NCBI RefSeq assembly: GCF_026810365.1
Contig: NZ_CP113948.1
Coordinates: forward strand, 3,497,001 to 3,561,000
Origin: Flavobacterium praedii
GTDB lineage: Bacteria; Bacteroidota; Bacteroidia; Flavobacteriales; Flavobacteriaceae
Direction of reading: 5' to 3'
Length of the DNA: 64,000 nt
Of this stretch, positions 24,748 to 34,455 are shown piece by piece. A program made the position numbers and the translations under genes. The notes below the pieces were generated by a model. The model was not told the origin of the DNA, did not search any database, and worked only from the letters and a program-made list of their open reading frames with translations. Every line of letters begins with the position of its first letter. Within the stretch, counting starts at the first letter, position 1.

Positions 24748-24811
24748 AATAAAGATTGTTTGCAACAAATATAATGAAAATTAGAAAACAATATTTTAGG
24801 TTGATTAATTT

Positions 24812-25804
24812 TTACACCACTTCATAGCCACTATAAGTCTCTTCTATTTCTTTTAAAACGGCAAATAATTCTTCGGGATGATCTAGAGTTACTAGTTTTT
24901 GTTTGAAGGGTTTGAACGAATGGATTCCTTTGAAATAGTTGGTGTAATGCGGTCTTGTTTCTACAATTCCGAGTCTTTCTCCTTTCCATTCCATTGCCCA
25001 GGTGAGGTGATTTCGCACTGCTTCGGCACGGTCGGCAACGGTCGGTTTTGCAAGATGTTCGCCTGTTTTGAAGAAGTGTTTGATTTCGTTGAAAATCCAT
25101 GGATAACCAATGGCGGCGCGACCAATCATAATTCCGTCAATGCCATATTCGTTTTTATAATGCAATGCTTTTTCGGGAGAATCAATATCGCCGTTTCCAA
25201 AAATAGGCATGGTGATTCTTGGGTTGTTTTTGACACGGGCAATGTGTGACCAATCGGAATGGCCTTTGTACATTTGGGCACGTGTACGAGCGTGTATGCT
25301 CAAGGCGGCTACGCCAATATCTTGCAACCGCTCGGCAACTTCGTCTATATTTATGGAATTGTCATCCCAACCCAAACGGGTTTTTACGGTAACAGGCAAA
25401 TGGGTGCTGTCGATAACGGCTTGAGTCAAGCGAATCATTAAATCAACATCTTTCAAAACTCCGGCACCGGCGCCTTTGCAAACTACTTTTTTGACAGGAC
25501 AACCGAAATTGATGTCGATTAAATCTGGGTTCACGGTAGATACTATTTTTGAGGAAAGTGCCATTGCTTCTTCGTCTCCACCAAAAATTTGGATTCCAAC
25601 TGGGCGTTCGTAATCGAAAATGTCTAATTTCATTCGGCTTTTGATGGCGTCACGGATTAGACCTTCGGAAGAAATAAATTCGGAGTACATTAAATCGGCT
25701 CCATGCTGTTTGCATAATCTACGAAATGGAGGGTCGCTCACATCTTCCATAGGTGCTAACAGTAGGGGAAATTCGGGTAATATAATGTTGCCAATCTTGA
25801 TCAT
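24812..25804 (-). CDS. dusB: tRNA-dihydrouridine synthase, DusB type
   Basis: A 330-residue FMN enzyme: LLLAPMEDVSDPPFRRLC at the N-terminus, the catalytic region DINFGCPVKKVVCKGAGAGV (the active-site cysteine is in the VCKG part), ALSIHARTRAQMYKGHSDWS, and the FMN phosphate site IFGNGDI / GIMIGRAAIGYPW. It reduces uridines in the D-loop of tRNAs using NADPH. Gene stands alone on the minus strand. Confidence 0.94.
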   Translation of the reverse strand: MIKIGNIILPEFPLLLAPMEDVSDPPFRRLCKQHGADLMYSEFISSEGLIRDAIKSRMKLDIFDYERPVGIQIFGGDEEAMALSSKIVSTVNPDLIDINFGCPVKKVVCKGAGAGVLKDVDLMIRLTQAVIDSTHLPVTVKTRLGWDDNSINIDEVAERLQDIGVAALSIHARTRAQMYKGHSDWSHIARVKNNPRITMPIFGNGDIDSPEKALHYKNEYGIDGIMIGRAAIGYPWIFNEIKHFFKTGEHLAKPTVADRAEAVRNHLTWAMEWKGERLGIVETRPHYTNYFKGIHSFKPFKQKLVTLDHPEELFAVLKEIEETYSGYEVV

Positions 25805-25971
25805 CTTCCTTAAATTTTTTGCAAAATTACGGTTTTTAGACGAATAGAAGAAAGAGTAAAGAAGAAAGACTTCTTATTAAACGTGTTAGTTTACGAATTC
25901 GACACTTTGAAACTGTTTATTTTAGACTATATTTGCAGATTAATTGTCGCTTTACGGTACGCGCGTGAGGG

Positions 25972-26106
25972 CAATGTCATTAAGTTAAGCTTTTTTTTTT
26001 CTCGCCAAGACGCAAAGGCGCAAAGTTAAGAGCCGATTTCTTAGCGTCTTTGCGAGAGTTATATTTTGAAAAACCGTAGTGAGAAACCCTTAACTTAATG
26101 ACATTG
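25972..26106 (-). mobile_element. MITE-like element, family 1, copy A, with 10-bp target duplication
   Basis: A 135-bp element with perfect 18-bp terminal inverted repeats CAATGTCATTAAGTTAAG at 25972-25989 and its complement at 26089-26106. It is flanked by CGCGTGAGGG at 25962-25971 and 26107-26116, a 10-bp duplication (11 if the shared G is counted). The interior has a hairpin of CGCAAAG-type words and the segment TTTTTCAAAATATA that is shared with the other copies at 34155 and 40695 when read on the minus strand. No coding capacity. Confidence 0.88.
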
Positions 26107-26205
26107 CGCGTGAGGGATAGTAGCGAAAAGCCCGCAGTAAAGTGAAGCGATAGCGGAACTGAGCGAGGACTTGTAGCGGATAGCCCGACCCTTGTGGTCA
26201 CGCCC
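26107..26205 (-). repeat. Foldable GGGCGTGA/TCACGC element, copy A
   Basis: Read on the minus strand it runs from GGGCGTGACC (at 26205) through GGTCGGGCT to ATCCCTCACGCG (at 26107). Its 5' GCGTGA pairs with the 3' TCACGC. The first hairpin is short here (GACC-ACAA-GGGTC), and the second part is longer than in the other copies. The family-1 MITE has been inserted at its end and duplicated the last 10 bp. Confidence 0.75.
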
Positions 26206-26300
26206 ATACAAAGGCTACGCTCAGGAGGACATAAAATTTGATATTAGGATAAGAGACTTGCGGAGCATTGCCTGTTCCAAAAAGTAAATAAAAATGACAC

Positions 26301-28097
26301 ATGAAACATATTAGGAATTTTTGCATTATTGCACATATTGATCACGGAAAAAGTACATTGGCAGACCGATTATTGGGGGCAACCCAAACGGTAACTGCTC
26401 GTGAAGAAAAGGCGCAATTGCTTGATAATATGGACTTGGAGCGCGAACGTGGTATCACGATTAAAAGTCATGCCATACAAATGGAGTACACTTACAAAGG
26501 CGAAGAGTACATCTTGAACTTGATTGACACTCCGGGTCACGTGGATTTCTCCTATGAAGTTTCCCGTTCTATTGCGGCTTGTGAAGGTGCGTTATTGATT
26601 GTGGATGCGGCACAAAGCATACAGGCACAAACAATATCCAATTTATATTTGGCGTTAGAAAATGACTTGGAAATTATTCCGGTTTTGAACAAAGTAGATT
26701 TGCCAAGTGCCAATCCAGAAGAGGTAAGCGATGATATAATCGATTTATTGGGTTGTAAATTGGAAGATATTATTCACGCTTCCGGTAAAACTGGTTTTGG
26801 TGTAGAAAATATTTTGGCAGCCATTATTGAAAAAATTCCACATCCAAAAGGGGTGAAAGACGAACCGTTGCAGGCATTGATATTCGATTCGCATTACAAT
26901 CCGTTTCGTGGTATTGAAGTAATTTTTCGTGTGAAAAACGGGGAAATTCGCAAAGGACAAAAAATAAAATTCATGGCTACTGGCAATGAATATTTTGCCG
27001 ATGAAGTAGGGACTTTGAAATTGAATCAAGTGCCTAAAAATGTGATTTCGACAGGAGATGTTGGGTATTTGATTTCGGGTATAAAAGAAGCCAAAGAAGT
27101 AAAAGTAGGGGATACAATTACGGATGCCAAAACGCCTACCACGAATATGATTACTGGTTTTGAGGATGTAAAACCAATGGTATTTGCTGGAATTTATCCT
27201 GTAGATACTGAAGATTATGAGGATTTGCGTTCTTCGATGGAGAAACTGCAATTGAATGATGCGTCATTAGTATTTGTTCCGGAAAGTTCTGCTGCGTTGG
27301 GATTTGGTTTCCGTTGCGGGTTCTTAGGAATGTTGCACATGGAGATTATTCAAGAGCGATTGGAGCGTGAGTTTGATATGACAGTAATCACTACGGTTCC
27401 TAACGTTTCGTATTTGGCTTACACCAAAAAACATCCTGAAACTGCTTTTACGGTAAACAACCCGTCAGATTTGCCAGAACCATCTCGTTTAGACCGAGTT
27501 GAGGAACCTTATATCAAAGCGACTATTATTACCAAAGCTGATTTTGTTGGAAATGTTATGAGTTTGTGTATCGAAAAACGGGGTCAAATTACAAATCAGA
27601 CGTATTTGACAACCGAGCGTGTAGAATTAAATTTCGATATGCCTTTGGCAGAGATAGTATTTGATTTTTACGATAGATTGAAAACGGTTTCAAAAGGGTA
27701 TGCTTCATTTGATTATTCTCCGATTGGTATGAAAACTTCTAAATTAGTTCGTTTAGATGTTTTATTGAATGGTCAAACGGTTGATGCACTTTCTGCGTTG
27801 ATACACGAAGACAATGCGTATAACATTGGTAAAAAAATGACCGAGAAATTGCGTGAATTGATTCCGAGACAGCAATTTGATATTCCGATTCAAGCGGCAA
27901 TTGGTGCTAAAATCATTGCTCGTGAAACGATCAAAGCTTTACGTAAAGATGTTACTGCTAAATGTTACGGTGGGGATATTTCCCGTAAACGTAAATTGTT
28001 GGAAAAACAGAAAAAAGGTAAAAAGCGTATGCGTCAAGTAGGAAATGTAGAAATTCCGCAAGAAGCTTTTATGGCGGTATTGAAATTGAATGATTAG
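26301..28097 (+). CDS. lepA: Elongation factor 4
   Basis: A 598-residue translational GTPase of full length. G1 is [10 protein letters not shown]3 DTPGHVDF, G4 NKVDLPSA. The LepA-specific C-terminal domain ends with [20 protein letters not shown] and [20 protein letters not shown]. It back-translocates or remodels stalled ribosomes. A terminator follows at 28138-28175. Confidence 0.97.
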   Translation: MKHIRNFCIIAHIDHGKSTLADRLLGATQTVTAREEKAQLLDNMDLERERGITIKSHAIQMEYTYKGEEYILNLIDTPGHVDFSYEVSRSIAACEGALLIVDAAQSIQAQTISNLYLALENDLEIIPVLNKVDLPSANPEEVSDDIIDLLGCKLEDIIHASGKTGFGVENILAAIIEKIPHPKGVKDEPLQALIFDSHYNPFRGIEVIFRVKNGEIRKGQKIKFMATGNEYFADEVGTLKLNQVPKNVISTGDVGYLISGIKEAKEVKVGDTITDAKTPTTNMITGFEDVKPMVFAGIYPVDTEDYEDLRSSMEKLQLNDASLVFVPESSAALGFGFRCGFLGMLHMEIIQERLEREFDMTVITTVPNVSYLAYTKKHPETAFTVNNPSDLPEPSRLDRVEEPYIKATIITKADFVGNVMSLCIEKRGQITNQTYLTTERVELNFDMPLAEIVFDFYDRLKTVSKGYASFDYSPIGMKTSKLVRLDVLLNGQTVDALSALIHEDNAYNIGKKMTEKLRELIPRQQFDIPIQAAIGAKIIARETIKALRKDVTAKCYGGDISRKRKLLEKQKKGKKRMRQVGNVEIPQEAFMAVLKLND

Positions 28098-28137
28098 AGC
28101 CTCCTAACCCGCCAAGGTGGGAAAATAACAATATTGA

Positions 28138-28175
28138 GAAACCTGATGATGTAAAAATTGTCAGGTTTTTTTGTT
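28138..28175 (+). terminator. Terminator of lepA, left copy of a direct repeat
   Basis: ACCTGA pairs with TCAGGT around a 15-nt loop and is followed by seven T residues. The whole 38-bp unit recurs at 28862-28899 with one main difference, so the toxin-antitoxin remnant between them is bracketed by a duplicated terminator. Confidence 0.8.
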
Positions 28176-28271
28176 TTTAGTAAAAATCTTATTTATTTTC
28201 AAACTAATAATAAGACTTATTATACTTTAGAAAATAGCTTAAGGTAAACAGGTTACAAAACCTTTTTTCGT

Positions 28272-28279
28272 TAACTTTG
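28272..28279 (+). promoter_or_regulatory. -7 promoter element in front of the second antitoxin gene
   Basis: TAACTTTG matches TAnnTTTG and ends 5 bp before the ATG. A -33 TTG at the right distance is not obvious. If used, the transcript would be nearly leaderless. Confidence 0.4.
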
Positions 28280-28284
28280 TTTTT

Positions 28285-28506
28285 ATGGAAACAATAAAAT
28301 TAAACATTGATTTAAGTGTAAGTCAATTACTTGAAGCAGTTAAACAATTATCTCCAAAAGATCGATTGAAAATCAATGATGCGCTTTGGAATGAAGATGT
28401 TGAAATTCCTATAGAACATCAACAAATTGTTTTAGATCGAATAGCTAAAGCCAAAACTAATCCTGAACGCCTTTTGGATTGGGACAAAGTATCTAAAACA
28501 CTATAA
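28285..28506 (+). CDS. Addiction-module antitoxin (second toxin-antitoxin locus)
   Basis: The 73-residue protein has the pattern of short addiction-module antitoxins: LLEAVKQLSPKDRLKINDAL followed by a C-terminal segment ERIAKAKTNPERLLDWDKV-like (here RIAKAKTNPERLLDW). It lies 4 bp upstream of a RelE/ParE-type toxin gene that is interrupted, so it may be an orphan in function. Confidence 0.75.
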   Translation: METIKLNIDLSVSQLLEAVKQLSPKDRLKINDALWNEDVEIPIEHQQIVLDRIAKAKTNPERLLDWDKVSKTL

Positions 28507-28510
28507 AGGT

Positions 28511-28837
28511 TTGGGCTATAAATTAAAGATAGATATTGACGCATTCAATGACATCCTTGAAACCTCCGAATGGTACGAAATACAATTAAAAGGTTTGGGT
28601 TTTCGCTACAAAGCTCAAGTTAAAAGACAAATTAATTCTTTAAAGAAAACCCCTTACTTATACTCTATAAAATACGACGAGGTGAGATGTCGGAAAATTG
28701 AAAAATTCCCTTTCCTAATTCATTATCTAGTACACGAAGAACTATAGTTAATCACTATTTTTGCCATTTTTCATACTTCAAGAAATCCCGAAATTTGGAA
28801 AAACGAAATAAGTAACTTGTTTTTTCTGCAAATATAG
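28511..28837 (+). pseudogene. RelE/ParE-family toxin with in-frame amber codon
   Basis: The frame begins at a TTG (MGYKLKIDIDAFNDILETSE) and matches ParE-type toxins up to IEKFPFLIHYLVHEEL, where a TAG occurs at 28745-28747. The same frame continues with the conserved C-terminal block LITIFAIFHTSRNPEIWKNE and ends at 28835-28837. The final strand and the HTSRNP motif of this toxin family lie after the stop, so the 78-residue product lacks them. One base change (for example AAG to TAG) explains the break. Confidence 0.82.
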
Positions 28838-28861
28838 CTTTAGCTTTTATGACAAAAACAG

Positions 28862-28899
28862 AAAACCTGATGATGTAAAAATTGTCAAGTTTTTTTGTT
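28862..28899 (+). repeat. Right copy of the lepA terminator repeat
   Basis: Nearly identical to 28138-28175 (AACCTGATGATGTAAAAATT followed by GTCA and a T run); one G-to-A change weakens the stem. It lies just past the toxin remnant and 22 bp before the end of the sugar kinase gene on the other strand. Confidence 0.8.
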
Positions 28900-28921
28900 C
28901 CCCCTTTGGGGGCTAGGGGGC

Positions 28922-29854
28922 TTATTTATCCTTCAACCAATCAAACAAACGTTGCGCATCAGAACCTTTAAACAATTGAGTTCCTTCGTTCATGGTGGCT
29001 GCAGAACCACAGGCAACGCCCCAACGAATGACTTCTTTCAGGCTTTTATTTTGAGAAAGCGCCCAAACCATTCCACCCACCATACTATCACCTGCACCAA
29101 CGGTACTTTTTTTGGCGACATTGGGAGCGGGAACAAATTCATAATGATCTTTGGTTACTAGCACTGCACCTTGAGGTCCTAGAGAAACCACAACTATTTC
29201 GGCTCCGCCTTTGGCAATAATTTTTTTGGCAGCTTCATTGACTTCTTCCATTTCTAGTCGTTCAACACCTACTAATTTGGCCAGTTCTCCTACGTTTGGT
29301 TTGATCAGATAAGCTCCGGTTTCTAAGACTTTTTCTAATGCTTCTCCAGAAGTATCAACTATCAATTTTGAATTGGATTTTTTAGCAATTTCGGCTACTT
29401 TTTGATAAAAATCTGCAGACAAACCTTCGTTAAGACTGCCGCTGGCTACCATGAATTTTGGTTTCAAGTTGGCTATGGCGTCAAGTACAGCTTGTTCTTC
29501 TTCATTGGTGATTTCTCCTTCAGTAAAACCAAAACGATATTGAGAATTGGTATTTTCATCTACAGCAACAAAACTTTCTCTAGTCCAAGTTTGAATAGGA
29601 ATGGCTTGAAAGGCGATGGCTTCTTTGGCAACCAATTCTTCTAGCATTTTCCCCAGTGGTCCACCTGAAGTGAATACAGCTAAAGATGATCCACCCAAAC
29701 GCGAAATAGCTTTAGAAACATTGATCCCGCCACCTCCGGCATCAAAACGAGGTTCGGAGCAACGAATTTTTTGTTCAGCAACCAATCCTTTAAAATGAGT
29801 GCTTTTGTCTAAAGCTGGATTTACGGTTAGGGTAACAATATCGAATGAGTTCAT
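28922..29854 (-). CDS. PfkB-family sugar kinase, 1-phosphofructokinase/tagatose-6-phosphate kinase type
   Basis: About 310 residues from the ATG at 29852-29854 (MNSFDIVTLTVNPALDKSTH); an in-frame ATG 57 bp upstream is less likely, since TLTVNPALD is the usual N-terminal strand. The sugar-binding region GGGGINVSKAISRLGG and the anion-hole/catalytic motif TVGAGDSMVGG are both present. The family phosphorylates fructose-1-phosphate, fructose-6-phosphate or tagatose-6-phosphate with ATP; the exact substrate is not readable. It stands alone on the minus strand. Confidence 0.87.
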   Translation of the reverse strand: MNSFDIVTLTVNPALDKSTHFKGLVAEQKIRCSEPRFDAGGGGINVSKAISRLGGSSLAVFTSGGPLGKMLEELVAKEAIAFQAIPIQTWTRESFVAVDENTNSQYRFGFTEGEITNEEEQAVLDAIANLKPKFMVASGSLNEGLSADFYQKVAEIAKKSNSKLIVDTSGEALEKVLETGAYLIKPNVGELAKLVGVERLEMEEVNEAAKKIIAKGGAEIVVVSLGPQGAVLVTKDHYEFVPAPNVAKKSTVGAGDSMVGGMVWALSQNKSLKEVIRWGVACGSAATMNEGTQLFKGSDAQRLFDWLKDK

Positions 29855-30052
29855 TGTATGTTTTTTAGTTGTGTTAGGATCCTCTAAAAAGAGTTTGTCT
29901 ATTTTATGCAATTTACTAAAATATAAACCAATAATAGATTGTATAATCCGATTAATGAGAATGATTTTTAAATTTTAATATACTGAAATTCATCATATTA
30001 AAATTTAAAATAATCGTATCTTTAATGTCCCCAAACTGATAAAATCGGAATT

Positions 30053-33000
30053 ATGAGAAAAACTCTACTTCTACTTTTATTATTTTGTTCGACAAAATTT
30101 TTTTCACAAGGAATTTCAGTCGATACTACTTCGTTGACTATACCCCAACTTATTCGTGAAGAGCTTATGCAAAATGCATGTGCTAATGAAAGTAACTTTC
30201 AATTTTCATCACACCAAGGTATTGGAAAATTTATAAATACCAATCCGAATTTCCCAATATCGGAGGGTATTATTATTCGAAATGGTTTGGCCAAATATAC
30301 TGAAGGTACCTATACTGGACTTAATGAAAGTAGTCAATTGAATACCAAAACAGATAGTGATTTACAAGCCATAAGTGATAGCAACGGACAAGTAGTCCCC
30401 ATTATTGATGTTGGCTATATCCAGTTTGATTTCACTCCTTTGTCGAGTAATTTTAGTTTTGATTTCCTGTTTGCCTCCAATGAATATGGCGAATTTCAAT
30501 GTGGTTTTAGCGATGTTTTTGCTTTTAGATTAACCGATTTAACTACAGGAATCGCTACCAATCTGGCTGTTTTACCAAATACAACAATTCCAGTTTCCGT
30601 CAAAAATATCCGTGATGAACAATACAATTCCTCTTGTTTATCTGCCAATGCTAATTTGTTTGACCATTATAACGTAACCAATCCTGGAGCATCAGCTATT
30701 AATATGAGAGGGGAAACCAAAGTTTTGACAGCCTCGTCTACTGTCATTCCGAATCGGGCTTACAGCATAAAATTGGCCATCGGCGATTACAATGACAGCA
30801 GTTATGATTCGGCAGTTTTTATAAAAGGAGGCAGTTTTAAAACGACTATGGATCTAGGTCCCGACAAAACCATTTGCGAAGGCGAAAGAATTACACTTCA
30901 ATCCAATCTAGTGGGGAATTACACTTATGTTTGGACATTCAATGGTACTGAAATTGCAGGAGAAACTTCCAGTTCCTTGATTCTAAACAAAGCAGGGATT
31001 TATGGTGTTACCGCAACACTTTCGGGTTGTGTAATAAAAGATGAAATTGTGATTACCGATTTAATAATTAAAACACCCAAAAATCTAATCACTTGTTACA
31101 CGGGAAATTCAACGTATCAGTATGATTTAACCCAGAACAATTTAATCACATTAGGTTTAAATCCAGCAGAATATTCGCTTAATTATTTTGATTCTTTGGC
31201 AGCAGCCAACTCAAATGGCCCAACAATTCCTGATAATCAATTGGCTTCATACAGCAGTATGGGCAACCAAACAATCTATATTAAACCTGTACATGTTTCT
31301 AATAAAAATACGTATTGCAACAACTTGCTTTCCTTTGATTTACTAATCACCGCACCAATTAATGTTGCGATACCACCCGATTTAAGTTTTTGCGATACAA
31401 ATTTTGGGAGAGTACCCGTTGATTTAAAGGTTCAAGAAACTCCAATTCTCAATGGGCTAAATCCATCAGACTACAAAATCACATTTTATAACAGTCAGGC
31501 AGACGCAAACAATGCTTCCAATGCAATTGCAAGTCCGCAAAACTACATCACCTCATTATCCAAATCTCCAGAAACTATTTGGGTACGAATAGCGGATACT
31601 AAGAGTTCCGTTTGTTTTGCAACCGTAAATTTTAAAGTTATGGTATATTCACTTCCAACCGTTGATGATATTCCAGATGTAATTGCTTGTAGTAGTTACA
31701 TATTACCACCAATAGTTTCAGGAGAATATTACACTGGACCAAATGGAACAGGTATTAAACTGAATATTGGCGATGTCATTACCAAAACAGGAACCTATTA
31801 CATATACAGTGGACCAACTGCAACCAATTCGTGTACCAATCAAAATACATTTAGACTTACTTTTATTTATGATATCAATTTTCCAAAAGAAGGATGCGGA
31901 AAATATTTTGTTCCAATAGTTGAGGCTGGCGCTTTTTATACTGCAACTGGAGGGGCAGGAAGCCTAATTCCTGCAGGAACAGCATTAACAACAAACCAAA
32001 CTATATATTATTATGCGGTAATAAATGGAGTTGTTTGTCGGGATGAAGCTATCCCAATAACAGTCTATCCCTTGCCGTTGGTAGATCAGCCTAAGGATGT
32101 TATTACCTGTGATGCTTACACTTTAGAACCACTTACTTTTGGTCATTACTTCACACTTCCAAATGGTTTAGGATCAGCTTTAAATGCAGGGGATATTATT
32201 AATTCAAGCCAAGTAATTTATGTTTTCGCGAATGACGGCAAATGTACTAACGAAAACTCCTTTAGAATTGACATTATAAATACTGCAGCATTTATACCAA
32301 TAAGCAATTGCGGCAGTTACACATTACCCAATTTAACTATTGGCGGTTATTTTGATCAGCCCAATGGCAAAGGAAATTCGATACCAGCAGGAACAATACT
32401 AACTACTTCACAAACGGTTTATTATTATGCGGTAACCACCACTACTCCTAATTGTACGGATACGTTAAAATATGAAATCACAATAAAACCATTGCCTTTA
32501 GTAGACACTCCTGTAGATCGATTAGAATGTCAAAGATACATTCTCCCTCCTTTAATCAATGGAAAATATTATACTCAACCACAAGGAAAAGGCATTTCGT
32601 TAAAGGCAGGAGATCTTATAACCAAAACCCAAATTTTATATGTTTATACTATTGGAACCGATTGCAGCAATGAGCATTCTTTTAAAATAGAGATCAGACC
32701 TCTTCCAGAAGTAGATAGTTTCACAGATGTTGTTAGCTGTAGTGATTTTATATTACCTAAGTTAAAAAATGGTGCTTATTTCACCGCAACAGGAGGACCT
32801 CATGGTCTAGGAAAACCATTAGCCGTTGGAACAGTTATAAATACTACTCAGACCATTTATATATACAATGAATGGACTGATTTTACCAAATGCAGCAATG
32901 AATCTTTTTTTAAAGTTAATATAAACGGGATCGATGTTGGTCCTTTTGCAGATATAAACGCTTGTGATAGTTACACATTACCACCATTAAAAATTGGCGA

Positions 33001-34111
33001 CTATTATTCGCAACCTAATGGGAAAGGCTCAATAATACCAATGGGAACCCTTTTGAGAACCTCCCAAAAAATATATGTGTACGCCAAAGTCGGTAATCGT
33101 TTAACCTGTTCTAGCGAGAGTAAGTTTTTTGTAAATATTGCAACGGCACCCGTTTTAGTAGCTACATCAGATGTTGCTGTTTGCGGTAGCTATACTTTAC
33201 CAACATTACCGATTGGCGATTATTATTCGGAACCAAATGGAGGTGGAATACTTTATTTAGCAGGCCAAACTATTACTGCCAGCCAAAAAATATACATTTT
33301 TGCCAAATCAGCAACCAATTCCAATTGTGTTTCTCAAGATGATTTTAATATTACCATTTATCCTTTAAAAAATTTGCCATTGAGGGACGGGGTAATCTGT
33401 GTCAATTATCAAACAAAAGCGATTATCAATCCAGCACAATTAAGTTCAGGACTTAATCCAATAGATTACACCATAGATTGGTATTTAGAGGGTGCTAAAA
33501 TAGGCACGGGACCAACATATTCAGCCATTCAAGAAGGAACTTATACCGTCATTAGCACCAAAAATACCCCTAAAATTGGGAATGATTGTGGTTATAATCC
33601 TGCGGCAATAACCGTAGAAAAATCCAGTCCCGCCATTGCAACCGTAACCGTAACCGATTCTTTTGAGGATAACATCGACATTATAGTCTCCATTACAAAT
33701 GGTTTTGGAATCTACGAATTTCAAATGGATGGCGGCAATTTTCAGACCAGCACTGTTTTCTCCAATGTAGATTCGGGGCAACACATTATAACCGTAAAAG
33801 ATACCAAGGGCAACTGTGACAATAGCGTTTTAATTGCCAATGTACTCAAATATCCTAAATTTTTCACCCCAAACAACGACGGTTTTCACGATACTTGGAA
33901 CATCATAGATCTGGCTTTTCAGCCGGAAGCAATAATAAATATTTTTGACCGCTACGGAAAATTTCTAATTGAAATCAGTCCATCAGGGCCAGGCTGGGAT
34001 GGCAATCACAATGGGAATCCACTTCCCTCTACTGATTATTGGTTCCAAGTTTTCTATACTCAAAACGGAACACCACAGGTCTTCAAATCACATTTTGCCA
34101 TGAAACGTTAA
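30053..34111 (+). CDS. T9SS type B secreted protein with choice-of-anchor L domain and eight C-S-Y-T-L-P repeats
   Basis: A 1352-residue secreted protein. Residues 1-19 are a signal peptide; about 25-265 form a choice-of-anchor L domain (LIREELMQNACANESNFQFS, FDFLFASNEYGEFQCGFSDV). A region with paired cysteines follows, and from about 540 to 1110 there are eight degenerate repeats of about 75 residues, each with C-x-x-Y-x-L-P, Y(Y/F)-x3-(N/G)-G-x-G and IYxYA. The end is the gliding-motility/CHU_C-type C-terminal signal (FFTPNNDGFHDTWNIIDL, IFDRYGKFL, WDGNHNGNPLPSTDYWF), which directs type IX secretion. It is probably a surface adhesin. It has no close operon partner. Confidence 0.9.
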   Translation: MRKTLLLLLLFCSTKFFSQGISVDTTSLTIPQLIREELMQNACANESNFQFSSHQGIGKFINTNPNFPISEGIIIRNGLAKYTEGTYTGLNESSQLNTKTDSDLQAISDSNGQVVPIIDVGYIQFDFTPLSSNFSFDFLFASNEYGEFQCGFSDVFAFRLTDLTTGIATNLAVLPNTTIPVSVKNIRDEQYNSSCLSANANLFDHYNVTNPGASAINMRGETKVLTASSTVIPNRAYSIKLAIGDYNDSSYDSAVFIKGGSFKTTMDLGPDKTICEGERITLQSNLVGNYTYVWTFNGTEIAGETSSSLILNKAGIYGVTATLSGCVIKDEIVITDLIIKTPKNLITCYTGNSTYQYDLTQNNLITLGLNPAEYSLNYFDSLAAANSNGPTIPDNQLASYSSMGNQTIYIKPVHVSNKNTYCNNLLSFDLLITAPINVAIPPDLSFCDTNFGRVPVDLKVQETPILNGLNPSDYKITFYNSQADANNASNAIASPQNYITSLSKSPETIWVRIADTKSSVCFATVNFKVMVYSLPTVDDIPDVIACSSYILPPIVSGEYYTGPNGTGIKLNIGDVITKTGTYYIYSGPTATNSCTNQNTFRLTFIYDINFPKEGCGKYFVPIVEAGAFYTATGGAGSLIPAGTALTTNQTIYYYAVINGVVCRDEAIPITVYPLPLVDQPKDVITCDAYTLEPLTFGHYFTLPNGLGSALNAGDIINSSQVIYVFANDGKCTNENSFRIDIINTAAFIPISNCGSYTLPNLTIGGYFDQPNGKGNSIPAGTILTTSQTVYYYAVTTTTPNCTDTLKYEITIKPLPLVDTPVDRLECQRYILPPLINGKYYTQPQGKGISLKAGDLITKTQILYVYTIGTDCSNEHSFKIEIRPLPEVDSFTDVVSCSDFILPKLKNGAYFTATGGPHGLGKPLAVGTVINTTQTIYIYNEWTDFTKCSNESFFKVNINGIDVGPFADINACDSYTLPPLKIGDYYSQPNGKGSIIPMGTLLRTSQKIYVYAKVGNRLTCSSESKFFVNIATAPVLVATSDVAVCGSYTLPTLPIGDYYSEPNGGGILYLAGQTITASQKIYIFAKSATNSNCVSQDDFNITIYPLKNLPLRDGVICVNYQTKAIINPAQLSSGLNPIDYTIDWYLEGAKIGTGPTYSAIQEGTYTVISTKNTPKIGNDCGYNPAAITVEKSSPAIATVTVTDSFEDNIDIIVSITNGFGIYEFQMDGGNFQTSTVFSNVDSGQHIITVKDTKGNCDNSVLIANVLKYPKFFTPNNDGFHDTWNIIDLAFQPEAIINIFDRYGKFLIEISPSGPGWDGNHNGNPLPSTDYWFQVFYTQNGTPQVFKSHFAMKR

Positions 34112-34154
34112 TCTTTATTCGATCCAAACGAATATGCAAATAAGGGCGTGACCC

Positions 34155-34455
34155 CAATGGTATTACGTTAAGGATTTCTCACTACGCTTTTTCAAAATAG
34201 AGCACTCGCAAAGTCGCGAAGACGCAAAGAAATCATCTCTAAACTTTGCGTCTTTGTGAGAAAAAACAAAGCTTAACTTAACCGAGATTCCGCAATAGGA
34301 AAAAATTCAAGAAGACGCGCAAAGGATTCGCAAAAACGCACAAAGGGAAATCAAATTCTTTGAATGGAGCTTAAAAAACATTGCGATTCTTCGCGAATTT
34401 TTCGTGTGACTCTGCGTAATAATGTCTAATACTGAATCTGGGCTTAATGACCTTG
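34155..34455 (+). mobile_element. MITE-like element, family 1, copy B, itself interrupted
   Basis: Left end CAATGGTATTACGTTAAG at 34155, interior GATTTCTCACTACGCTTTTT and the CGCAAAG hairpin, right end AAGCTTAACTTAA up to 34281. A family-3 element follows, then TGACCTTG finishes the right end at 34455. Removing the insert gives AAGCTTAACTTAATGACCTTG, one base different from the consensus end. Confidence 0.85.
34282..34442 (-). mobile_element. MITE-like element, family 3, copy B, with 5-bp target duplication
   Basis: On the minus strand it runs from CCCAGATTCAGTATTAGAC to GCGGAATCTCGG and is about 90 percent identical to the copy at 12709-12848, with one extra internal segment. It is flanked by CTTAA at 34277-34281 and 34443-34447, duplicated from the end of the family-1 element into which it jumped. 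No coding capacity. Confidence 0.85.

Noticed and set aside
26745..27251. 168-codon antisense frame inside lepA
   Set aside because: It is rich in F, I, Y, N and H, the usual artefact of reading an AT-rich gene backwards.
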